64,000 nt of DNA. Source: an uncultured Flavobacteriaceae bacterium. Its GTDB lineage: Bacteria; Bacteroidota; Bacteroidia; Flavobacteriales; Flavobacteriaceae. The notes under the pieces were generated by a model. It ran no database searches, was not told the origin of the DNA, and saw only the letters and a list, made by a program, of their open reading frames with translations. Of this stretch, positions 1 through 7,925 are shown piece after piece (position 1 is the stretch's first letter; each line of letters opens with the position of its first letter). The stretch is taken from positions 1-64,000 of the forward strand of contig CANLCJ010000003.1 in NCBI GenBank assembly GCA_947489085.1, written 5' to 3'. Both the position numbers and the translations under genes were made by a program.

Positions 1-94
1 AGTTCTTTTTTAAAGTCATTATGTGAGAATAACACTTTAATATACTGAATTCCAGTATTTTATACAACTAAATTAATACCTATTTGTTTGAAAA

Positions 95-340
95 TTAATG
101 ATTTATGTCATTTTTGTCATGTACTAAAAAAAACGAGTTACTTGTTTCTGTTATTTTGCTATAATGTAATTCTTTAATATTTTTAAATTCTTTAGCAAAA
201 TTTATAAGTTGTTGCTCTTCAAAATACCCATCTAAATGAACAGGGTATTTCCCGTTTTTGAATTCTTCACTTTCGTTCTTAAAATTTGATTTTTCATCAA
301 ATTGAACATATTGTTCACCTAAAAGACCCTTTAATGCCAT
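95..340 (-). CDS. Hypothetical protein, 81 aa
   Basis: I do not recognise this protein. It is 81 residues, soluble and rich in Glu, Lys, Asn and Phe, with no signal peptide or membrane segment. It starts with an ATG only 10 bases after the stop of a truncated reading frame (351..449) on the same strand, so the two look like the last two genes of a former operon. A small acidic protein directly behind a truncated frame is a common arrangement for an immunity protein left behind after loss of its toxin, but nothing in the sequence proves this. It may itself be incomplete. Confidence 0.45.
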   Translation of the reverse strand: MALKGLLGEQYVQFDEKSNFKNESEEFKNGKYPVHLDGYFEEQQLINFAKEFKNIKELHYSKITETSNSFFLVHDKNDINH

Positions 341-350
341 GTCTATATTA

Positions 351-449
351 TTAAAAGTTAATTTCTGGAAACTCTTTTGGAAGATTATATTTGTCTGCCA
401 ACTTTTCAGCTTCTTTAAAAAATTCTTGTAATTTTACTAGAGCTAAAAC
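351..449 (-). pseudogene. C-terminal remnant of an unknown gene
   Basis: The minus strand stays open for 32 codons before a TAA, with protein-like composition (segments such as KLQEFFKEAEKLADKY and LPKEFPEI). There is no start codon, and an in-frame TAA lies immediately upstream at 450-452. It reads like the amphipathic C-terminal end of a longer, lost protein. An open stretch this short can arise by chance in AT-rich DNA. The support is its composition and its tight spacing to the following 81-residue gene. Confidence 0.3.
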
Positions 450-579
450 TTAACAATACTTGTATATGCCTTAGATTGATGTCGTTTTATAGCAAACGTT
501 TGGCAAAATTAAGTGTAAACCTAAAAGAGATGCTATTTTTAGTACGCCCTCCTGAGCAGAGTTCTTATAACTCTATATG

Positions 580-1230
580 TTACGCTAGAATAGCCATTAA
601 ATCTAAAGGATGTTCTAAAATATGAGCAGCACCAACTTTTAAAAGTTCTTCCTTATCGCGAAACCCCCAAGACACTCCAACAGGAAGCATATTTGCATTT
701 TTAGCAACCAAAATGTCCACATCTGTATCGCCCACATAAATCGTTTCTTCGGGTTTAACATCTATAGATTCGCAAATTTCCAGCACAACTTTTGGGTTAG
801 GTTTCTTATGTGCTTCTACCTTTAACCCCAATACAGGACTTAAATATTCGGGCAGTAGTGCAGCAGATACTTTTTTTGTTAGTGTATTTTCTTTGTTGGA
901 AAGTATACTAAGTTTTATGTTTTTAGACTGTAATTGCGCGAGCAAATCTAAAATGCCATCGTATGGTATCGTCTTATTAATACAATAATCGCTATACACT
1001 TCCATCATGTCTTCGAGGCAGGCATCTACTTCGGCAGTAGTAGGTTGCTCTTGCGGTAAAGCTCTTACTACCAAACTCCTTACGCCGCTGCCTACAAAAG
1101 TTTTGTAAGTATCATAATTGTAAGTAGGGTAGTTGCGTCTTTCAAGAACAGTATTCATTGCATCTGCAATATCTTTTATAGAATCTACAAGAGTGCCATC
1201 TAAATCGAAAATAATAGCTTTATACGTCAT
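580..1230 (-). CDS. gph: HAD-family phosphatase, phosphoglycolate phosphatase-like
   Basis: A cytoplasmic haloacid-dehalogenase-superfamily phosphatase of 216 residues, close to the usual Gph length. Motif I, DLDGTLVDS, is at residues 9-17, with the nucleophile Asp9 and acid/base Asp11. Motif II is the Ser of SILSN near 110, the motif III Lys lies in the HKKPNP segment, and motif IV is VGDTDVD near 167. The helical cap between motifs I and II fits the Gph/PGP subgroup, which removes phosphate from 2-phosphoglycolate formed during DNA end repair. HAD substrate assignments are soft, and pyrophosphatase or another sugar-phosphate phosphatase activity is possible. It is divergent from acs, with a shared 164-base upstream region. 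Confidence 0.8.
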   Translation of the reverse strand: MTYKAIIFDLDGTLVDSIKDIADAMNTVLERRNYPTYNYDTYKTFVGSGVRSLVVRALPQEQPTTAEVDACLEDMMEVYSDYCINKTIPYDGILDLLAQLQSKNIKLSILSNKENTLTKKVSAALLPEYLSPVLGLKVEAHKKPNPKVVLEICESIDVKPEETIYVGDTDVDILVAKNANMLPVGVSWGFRDKEELLKVGAAHILEHPLDLMAILA

Positions 1231-1394
1231 GTTTTTTGGTTAAAACTACTAATAAAAGTCGGTAAATAACAAAAAAAAATAATTTCGTCTGCAAAGCATT
1301 AAAAAATGAAACTCAAAAAATAAGGATGTATATTTAAATCGTACATAATTTGTTATTTTAGACCATTCAATACAATCAACAAGATAAATACTAC

Positions 1395-3302
1395 ATGAGC
1401 AATTACCATATAAAACACCTAGAAGAATACTACCAAGTATACCGCAAATCGGTAAGAGCACCAAAGCAATTTTGGGAAGAAATTGCCGAAGAGCACTTTC
1501 TATGGCATAAAAAATGGGATAATGTGCTTAGTTGGGATTTTAAAAAGCCAGAAGTAAAGTGGTTTGAAGGTGCTAAGTTAAATATTACAGTAAACTGTAT
1601 AGACAGGCATTTGGTTACAAAGGCGAATAAAACAGCACTCTTGTTTGAGCCTAACGATCCTAATAGCGAAGCGCAACATATAACCTACCAACAATTGCAC
1701 GATAGTGTATGCCAGTTTGCCAATGTATTAAAAGCTAAAGGCATTACTAAAGGAGATAGAGTTTGTATTTATTTGCCTATGATTCCAGAACTGGCTATAG
1801 CGACTTTAGCTTGTGCTAGAATAGGAGCCATACACTCTGTAGTATTTGCTGGTTTTTCGGCAACAGCATTGGCTACCAGAATAAATGATAGCGATTGTAA
1901 AATGGTAATTACAAGCGATGGTGCCTACCGAGGGGCCAAAACAATAGATTTAAAAGGCATTGTAGACGATGCATTAGAAAACTGTGCTGGTGTAGCCACA
2001 GTACTTGTCGCAAAACACATTAACACTGATATAGCAATGGTTTCTGGGCGCGATGAATGGTTGCAGCCATTATTAGATGCTGCCGCTACCACCTGTGCTC
2101 CAGAAATAATGGACGCCGAAGACCCTTTGTTTATATTATATACTTCAGGATCTACAGGAATGCCCAAAGGTATGGTGCATACTACAGGAGGTTATATGGT
2201 ATATACTGCTTATACGTTTAAAAATGTATTTCAATATAAGGAAGATGATGTGTACTGGTGTACGGCAGATATTGGATGGATTACTGGCCATAGCTACATC
2301 GTATACGGGCCATTAGCAAATGGAGCTACTACGCTTATGTTTGAGGGTGTACCTAGTTACCCCGATTTTGGCCGTTTTTGGCAAATTGTAGAGAAACATA
2401 AGGTAAATCAATTCTACACAGCGCCAACAGCGATTAGAGCTTTGGCTAAGGAAGGCTTAGAGCTGGTAGAACAATACGATTTATCTTCGTTAAAAGTTTT
2501 AGGCTCTGTGGGAGAACCTATAAACGAAGAAGCTTGGCATTGGTACAACGATAATATAGGCAAAAAACAAAGTCCTATTGTAGATACTTGGTGGCAAACC
2601 GAGACGGGTGGTATTATGATAACGCCCATACCGTTTGCAACTCCTACAAAGCCTACCTACGCAACGCTGCCATTTCCGGGCATACAACCTGCATTGATGG
2701 ACGATAAAGGAGTAGAGCTTAAAGAGAATCAAGTTTCTGGGCGTTTGTGTATCAAATTTCCGTGGCCCTCTATGGCACGAACCATTTGGGGGAATCACCA
2801 GCGTTATAAGGATACTTATTTTTCTGCTTTCGAAAATACTTATTTTACAGGAGACGGAGCGTTAAGAGATGAAGTAGGTTACTATAGAATTACAGGCCGT
2901 GTAGACGATGTTATTATTGTATCTGGCCATAACTTAGGCACAGCGCCTATAGAAGATGCTATAAATGAGCATCCAGCAGTAGCCGAGAGTGCTATTGTAG
3001 GGTTTCCTCATGATATTAAAGGCAATGCATTATATGGTTATGTTATTTTAAAAGATGTTGGCGAAAGTAGAAACCAAGACAATTTGCGTAAAGAAATCAA
3101 CCAGATAATTACAGAGCATGTTGGGCCTATAGCAAAATTAGATAAAATTCAATTTACCAGTGGTTTGCCAAAAACACGTTCTGGTAAAATAATGCGTCGT
3201 ATTTTAAGAAAAATAGCCTGTAACGATACTGCAAATTTAGGAGATACCAGTACATTACTCAATCCAGAGGTAGTAGAAGCTATTATGGCAAATGCCATTT
3301 GA
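1395..3302 (+). CDS. acs: Acetyl-CoA synthetase (AMP-forming)
   Basis: Activates acetate to acetyl-CoA through acetyl-AMP. It has 635 residues, near the usual ~650. The N-terminal acetyl-CoA synthetase domain is followed by the AMP-binding domain with the P-loop YTSGSTGMPKG near 250. The acetate-pocket segment with WWQTETGG is near 400, and the C-terminal motif TRSGKIMRR near 605-613 holds the catalytic lysine that is the regulatory acetylation site in characterised Acs enzymes. The ATG start gives a normal Acs N terminus. No acetyltransferase or deacetylase lies next to it. The M23 peptidase gene follows 26 bases later. Acetoacetyl-CoA synthetase is the main alternative, but overall similarity favours acetate. 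Confidence 0.9.
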   Translation: MSNYHIKHLEEYYQVYRKSVRAPKQFWEEIAEEHFLWHKKWDNVLSWDFKKPEVKWFEGAKLNITVNCIDRHLVTKANKTALLFEPNDPNSEAQHITYQQLHDSVCQFANVLKAKGITKGDRVCIYLPMIPELAIATLACARIGAIHSVVFAGFSATALATRINDSDCKMVITSDGAYRGAKTIDLKGIVDDALENCAGVATVLVAKHINTDIAMVSGRDEWLQPLLDAAATTCAPEIMDAEDPLFILYTSGSTGMPKGMVHTTGGYMVYTAYTFKNVFQYKEDDVYWCTADIGWITGHSYIVYGPLANGATTLMFEGVPSYPDFGRFWQIVEKHKVNQFYTAPTAIRALAKEGLELVEQYDLSSLKVLGSVGEPINEEAWHWYNDNIGKKQSPIVDTWWQTETGGIMITPIPFATPTKPTYATLPFPGIQPALMDDKGVELKENQVSGRLCIKFPWPSMARTIWGNHQRYKDTYFSAFENTYFTGDGALRDEVGYYRITGRVDDVIIVSGHNLGTAPIEDAINEHPAVAESAIVGFPHDIKGNALYGYVILKDVGESRNQDNLRKEINQIITEHVGPIAKLDKIQFTSGLPKTRSGKIMRRILRKIACNDTANLGDTSTLLNPEVVEAIMANAI

Positions 3303-3328
3303 TAAGGTAAATTTATTGAAGCCCGATA

Positions 3329-3814
3329 TTGAAAAAAAGAAGCGTATTTTTTATAAGTGTCTGTAGTTGTATCTGTTTGGGATTTTTAATCCCACAGCGT
3401 TTGCAAATGCCAGTTGTTGGTGCTAATGCATCCGATTTTAATGCTGCATCTTTTTGGTATTACCCTTGGGGGAAATCGGTAACTCATAAAGGCGTAGATA
3501 TTTTTGCTAAAAAAGGCACTACAATTCGTGCCGCTACAACGGGTATTGTTTTAGCTGCTGGACAAGCCAAAAGAGGAGGTAAGTTTATTGTAATATTAGG
3601 CCCAAAATGGCGGTTGCATTATTACGCACACTTAGAAACATTAACTCAAGAGGCGTGGTATTTAACCAATCATGATACTGAGTTAGGAACTGTGGGTACT
3701 AGTGGAAATGCCAAGGGAAAACCACCGCATTTACATTATGCTATTGTGTCTTTGTTTCCTTATTATGGTGTGCAGATTCCAGCATACAAGGTTGGAAAAA
3801 AATGTTTTATTTAA
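3329..3814 (+). CDS. M23-family (LytM) metallopeptidase, membrane-anchored
   Basis: A murein-hydrolase-type zinc endopeptidase of 161 residues. Residues 4-21 form a hydrophobic N-terminal segment (signal anchor or signal peptide). The LytM core carries all expected ligands: His53 and Asp57 in HKGVD, His101 in YAHLE, and His134/His136 in PPHLHYA. With these intact it should be an active peptidoglycan endopeptidase, unlike degenerate LytM activators. The only upstream start that keeps the signal segment is TTG at 3329. It lies 26 bases after acs and ends before a strong terminator, so it may be co-transcribed with acs. It lacks a long coiled coil or LysM domain. Confidence 0.8.
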   Translation: MKKRSVFFISVCSCICLGFLIPQRLQMPVVGANASDFNAASFWYYPWGKSVTHKGVDIFAKKGTTIRAATTGIVLAAGQAKRGGKFIVILGPKWRLHYYAHLETLTQEAWYLTNHDTELGTVGTSGNAKGKPPHLHYAIVSLFPYYGVQIPAYKVGKKCFI

Positions 3815-3844
3815 ATCCCATAACATACCTAACCCAATAAGCCT

Positions 3845-3882
3845 AAAAAAACGCGTTTTTAGTAAAGAAAACGCGTTTTTTA
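3845..3882 (+). terminator. Rho-independent terminator after the M23 peptidase gene
   Basis: Two copies of a palindromic AAAACGCGTTTT block form an inverted repeat with a short AT spacer, ending in a T-run. It lies 30 bases after the peptidase stop codon and should end the acs-peptidase transcript. The symmetry would let it work in either direction. Confidence 0.7.
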
Positions 3883-4039
3883 TATTGTATTTATGGATAA
3901 GAATTTTGTAGAGACGTATTGAAGTGATTTTAGCTAGTCCAAGACAAAAAACTTAGCCGTAGTTAAGGTTTTAATTTTTAAGGTAAGCATAGTAGAAAAA
4001 GAAACGACATATCTCTACGATTTTTATTTGCAAACCGTA

Positions 4040-4654
4040 TCAAATCAATTTAAAATCTAAAAGCAATTCGCCTTCAATAGAAGCCTGTAGGCGGTCGCCT
4101 TTAACGTTTAAACCAGCACCAGAAGCAGGTGTTCCTGTAAAAATGAGATCTCCAGGTTCTAAAGTCATAAACTGGGATACAAAAGCAATAATTTCATTAA
4201 AATTATAAATCATGTGGCTAGTGTTGCCTGCTTGTTTTGTTTCACCATTAATAGTTAAACTAAAGTTTATACTATTAATGTCTGCAAACGCTGTAATTGG
4301 TTTAAAACCAGCCACAGGAGAAGCGCCATCAAAGCCTTTAGCCAATGCCCACGGGCCTTTACTATTTCTACTTGCAGTTAACACATCTTTAGCTGTGTAA
4401 TCGATACCGATACCTATTTCTGCTATGTGTTTTGCAGCATCTGCAACAGCAATATCTTTGCCTGTAGTTCCAATTTTGGCTACAAGCTCAACCTCGTATA
4501 TCAGTTCGTTTGTAATTTTAGGAAATACAATATCTTTATTATCTGTAACCAAAGTGCTTTCTGCTTTAAGAAAAATAAGCTGATGTCCAGTTTTAAGATC
4601 GGCAATTTCGCTAGTTGCATTCACATAGTTTTTACCTATACCTATTATTTTCAT
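4040..4654 (-). CDS. Fumarylacetoacetate hydrolase (FAH) family protein
   Basis: A compact 204-residue member of the FAH family, which hydrolyses, hydrates or decarboxylates C-C bonds next to a keto group using a divalent metal. The metal-ligand Glu pair is in the YEVELV segment and the third ligand, Asp, is in GIDYTAKD. The conserved substrate-loop region KGPWALAKGFDG is also present. The start MKIIGIGKNY is typical of the short bacterial form related to YcgM and human FAHD1, so acylpyruvase or oxaloacetate decarboxylase activity is likelier than aromatic degradation. It stands alone on the minus strand, with no catabolic neighbours to reveal a substrate. Confidence 0.75.
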   Translation of the reverse strand: MKIIGIGKNYVNATSEIADLKTGHQLIFLKAESTLVTDNKDIVFPKITNELIYEVELVAKIGTTGKDIAVADAAKHIAEIGIGIDYTAKDVLTASRNSKGPWALAKGFDGASPVAGFKPITAFADINSINFSLTINGETKQAGNTSHMIYNFNEIIAFVSQFMTLEPGDLIFTGTPASGAGLNVKGDRLQASIEGELLLDFKLI

Positions 4655-4794
4655 GGATGTGTTTTTATTGAAAAATTAAGAGCTAAAAATACTAAAATTG
4701 CCTATTGTATTTAGGGCTTTTTCAATTTTATTGTGCAATACAGAACATTTATACCACTAACTTTACTGTGTTTAATTAAAACATAAATTGAGAT

Positions 4795-5802
4795 ATGAAA
4801 ACAGTAAATGCTTTTGCGGCTCATGCGGCAGGTGAATCCTTAAATAAAATGCAATACGAGCTTCCAGAGTTAGATGGCGAACATGTTGATATTAAAGTTC
4901 ATTATTGTGGCTTATGCCATTCTGATTTAAGTATGATTAACAACGATTGGGGCATGTCGCAATACCCACTGGTACCAGGTCATGAAATTGTAGGCGAAGT
5001 ACAGGCTGTTGGGAGTGATGTTAAAAACTTGAAAGTTGGAGATAAGGTAGGAATGGGTTGGAATTCTGCATCCTGCATGCATTGCAACCAATGTATGGAT
5101 GGTAAACAGCATTTATGCAACACTGTAGAAAGTACAATTGTAGGCAGGCATGGTGGGTTTGCAGATGTGGTACGCGGACATTGGTCTTGGGTAACACCTT
5201 TGCCAGATGGTATAGAATTGTCTAAAGCAGGGCCTTTGTTTTGTGGTGGAATTACAGTGTTTAGTCCTATTGTTTTATCTAATGTAAGCCCTATGGATAA
5301 AGTGGGCGTTATTGGTATTGGCGGTTTGGGACATTTGGCAGTAAAATTTTTAAATGCATGGGGATGCGAGGTCACAGCCTTTAGTTCTAATGCCAGCAAA
5401 AAGGAAAGTATTTTAGAAATGGGAGCACACCAGGTTGTAAATTCTAAATACCCTGAAGCGTTAAAGCGTATTGCAGGCAGTTTGGATTTTATACTCAATA
5501 CCACTAATGTAAGCTTAGATTGGGATGCTTACCTAACTACTTTGGCGCCTCAAGGGAAATTACATACTGTTGGTGCTGTACTTGAGCCTATGGCGATACC
5601 TGCGTTTAGTATGATTTCTGGAGAAAAATCGGTAGGAGGTAGTCCCCTTGGTAGTGTTGCACTAACTAGAAAAATGTTGGAGTTTTGCGTAAGGCATGAT
5701 ATTTATCCAACCGTAGAAACTTTTAAAATGGATGCTGTAAATGATGCCTTAAAACATTTAGAAGAAGGCAACGCGAGATATAGAGTGGTTTTAGAAGCGT
5801 AA
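4795..5802 (+). CDS. Zinc-dependent NAD(P) alcohol dehydrogenase (MDR family)
   Basis: Medium-chain dehydrogenase/reductase of 335 residues that interconverts alcohols and aldehydes. The catalytic zinc site shows Cys41 (GLCHSDL), His63 and Glu64 (PGHEIVG) and a Cys near 150. The structural zinc cysteines are at 94, 97, 100 and 108. The Rossmann nucleotide loop GIGGLGHLAVKF is near 174. The CAD/YahK-type pattern indicates preference for NADPH and broad aldehyde reduction. The ATG at 4795 gives the usual N terminus. It is monocistronic and bounded by a strong terminator downstream. The in vivo substrate cannot be deduced from context. Confidence 0.82.
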   Translation: MKTVNAFAAHAAGESLNKMQYELPELDGEHVDIKVHYCGLCHSDLSMINNDWGMSQYPLVPGHEIVGEVQAVGSDVKNLKVGDKVGMGWNSASCMHCNQCMDGKQHLCNTVESTIVGRHGGFADVVRGHWSWVTPLPDGIELSKAGPLFCGGITVFSPIVLSNVSPMDKVGVIGIGGLGHLAVKFLNAWGCEVTAFSSNASKKESILEMGAHQVVNSKYPEALKRIAGSLDFILNTTNVSLDWDAYLTTLAPQGKLHTVGAVLEPMAIPAFSMISGEKSVGGSPLGSVALTRKMLEFCVRHDIYPTVETFKMDAVNDALKHLEEGNARYRVVLEA

Positions 5803-5861
5803 ATAGTTTCTATATTGCTAAAGTAGTCAGTTGATGCACTAACACATTTAAACAAAGACAT

Positions 5862-5907
5862 AAAAAGAGCAAGTTTCAGGAAACTATACTGAACTTGCTC
5901 TTTTTTT
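5862..5907 (+). terminator. Strong hairpin terminator between convergent genes
   Basis: The arms AAAAAGAGCAAGTT and AACTTGCTCTTTTT form a near-perfect stem with a T-run. It lies between the alcohol dehydrogenase and the convergent DUF3857 gene. The A-run on one side and T-run on the other make it suitable for both strands. Confidence 0.8.
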
Positions 5908-5987
5908 CAAGAATAATGCCTTAAACTGTAATGATTTCAGTTTATAGACTTTAATGTATTGCTATTATTAGCATTAGTCGATTTAGA

Positions 5988-7925
5988 CTATATTTTTTTG
6001 AATAAGATACTTTTCTTACTGAAATCGAACGCAGCGTTTATAACATCTTTGTAAGCTTCGTAATGTTCTATATCCATATAAATTTTGTTGTATACTTCTG
6101 TAGCATTAATAATTACAAAACCATCTTCTATTTTAGAATGAGATACAAAGCTACATGCTAACTTGTCTTCTATATGTACTGCTTTATCAATAGCAGCATC
6201 TTCTACGTTTTTGGCTTGGTAACCTTCTGGAATTTTAATTTTAATTTCATATTGGTACGTAATTAAATCGCCAAGCTCAATAGGATTAACGCGTTTAGCT
6301 TCTTGATAAAATTCGTTTTGAGTACCTATAACTTTACCAAAATTTAAGATAAAACGTTCTCCTAAATCTTCAACAAGACTTTCCGCAGTATATGTGTAAT
6401 TTAATTTAAAAGGAATATTTTCAGAACTCAAAGATAAGGCTTCGTCTGCCACTTTAAAATCTAAAAACTCTGCATCTTCAATACCATTAGCGGCTGTAAA
6501 ATTTTTAAATTCGTTAAGATCTTTATGTTTTAAATATTTGTAAGCACCACGAGAATTAGTACCTCTGTATCCCGTTGTTAGATGGTTGCATTGTACCGTT
6601 GGAAGTGCGCTCTCTGTATCTAAAGTGATTAAAAAATCGCGTTGTACTACATTTTCAGAAGCATCTGGAACATCGATAATTTTAAAGCGTCTGCCTTCAG
6701 CATTAATAAAAATAGCATTGTTGGAAATCGTGGATGATGGCGCAAAATTTAAACGGGAATCGAAGTACGTAGGCCTTAAATACTTTTGTTCTTCAATAAA
6801 ATAGAATAATGCAATTTGCAAATTAGAATTTGAGAAAAAATCGGCATCAAATTTATGATTGTTTCTATCTGATGTTAAAACAATTTCATAATCTAAGTTT
6901 TCATGGTTAAAGAGGCATGAAAATAATTTGATAATACCTTGTTCTGTAGCTTGTTTACTTTTAATTATGTATTTTAAATTAGATAAATTGTAATTCTCTC
7001 CACTTCGTTTTATATTGTAATTACCATACACGTATTCGCAAATATTATTTATAATTTGAATATTAGTTTCTCTTGGTTTGTTTTCGATGTACTTTGTATA
7101 GTCTTTAATTAATGGCTTAAACTTTGAGGGATTAATGGCAACGTAAGTGTTTTTTATATTAGCTTCTAAATTACTCCACATAGCGTAATCGTCTACATAA
7201 CTGCCAATAACTTGGTAAGAGACTTTCATTCTATTGGCTTGAGGGCTTGCAGAAGCCTCTTCCGTCATGGCTTCAATGTTTTTTATAGTAGCAGTTAAAG
7301 CTTCTTTGCCACCGTCTACTTTTTTAAAGCTCATGTCTGGAAATCCGTTATAAGGTTTTAATCTATAACTTCTTGAAGGTGGTTTTCTAATTATTACCTC
7401 TGCTTCTTTAACTTTATAATCTTTTTGGACAACTACAGCGCCTAAACTACTGGCATTACGCTCTAGAGTATAAATATATTCTAATTGAGATGCGGTAGTA
7501 ACGCCTTCGATAGCAAAAATTTTAAAGTTGCCGTAGTCTTTTACATTTTTAAGCTCTTTTATATTGTTTTTATCGAGGTATTTAACACTACCATCTTTCT
7601 GTATAACACGAGCCTTTATGTCTATTACTTTTACAACATTTCGAGTAGGGATGTAAACTCTATTGTGTTTTTTTATACCCTTATCTGTATTTATTCGTAT
7701 AATGTTATGTTTTGTTTCGAATAAGCGAATTTTGTTGCCAAGAGTTGCAATATAATATTGAATTAAATATTTTTCTTTAATAGCAACAGAAGGTAATTTG
7801 CTTTCTTCTTCAGAGAGTTCTACAAAAGCAGGAGTTTTATTCCAATCATGGTATTTGTATAGCTGTGCGCTAGCAGTAAAGGTAAATATTGTAAATAGAA
7901 AAGATATTAGCACTAGTGGTTTCAT
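5988..7925 (-). CDS. DUF3857 protein with degenerate transglutaminase-like core
   Basis: An exported 645-residue protein with a signal peptide (first ~20 residues, ending ASAQ). The family layout is an N-terminal beta-rich DUF3857 domain (to ~250), a transglutaminase-like fold (~280-400) and a C-terminal DUF2569/3858-like beta domain. Compared with the neighbour it follows (7925..9829), the Cys-containing GDCKD segment is replaced by a KQATEQG segment near residue 325, and the catalytic His segment is not conserved. It is therefore probably a non-catalytic paralogue. Its ATG overlaps the neighbour's stop codon as TAATG, implying translational coupling and possibly a complex. Function unknown. 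Confidence 0.75.
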   Translation of the reverse strand: MKPLVLISFLFTIFTFTASAQLYKYHDWNKTPAFVELSEEESKLPSVAIKEKYLIQYYIATLGNKIRLFETKHNIIRINTDKGIKKHNRVYIPTRNVVKVIDIKARVIQKDGSVKYLDKNNIKELKNVKDYGNFKIFAIEGVTTASQLEYIYTLERNASSLGAVVVQKDYKVKEAEVIIRKPPSRSYRLKPYNGFPDMSFKKVDGGKEALTATIKNIEAMTEEASASPQANRMKVSYQVIGSYVDDYAMWSNLEANIKNTYVAINPSKFKPLIKDYTKYIENKPRETNIQIINNICEYVYGNYNIKRSGENYNLSNLKYIIKSKQATEQGIIKLFSCLFNHENLDYEIVLTSDRNNHKFDADFFSNSNLQIALFYFIEEQKYLRPTYFDSRLNFAPSSTISNNAIFINAEGRRFKIIDVPDASENVVQRDFLITLDTESALPTVQCNHLTTGYRGTNSRGAYKYLKHKDLNEFKNFTAANGIEDAEFLDFKVADEALSLSSENIPFKLNYTYTAESLVEDLGERFILNFGKVIGTQNEFYQEAKRVNPIELGDLITYQYEIKIKIPEGYQAKNVEDAAIDKAVHIEDKLACSFVSHSKIEDGFVIINATEVYNKIYMDIEHYEAYKDVINAAFDFSKKSILFKKI

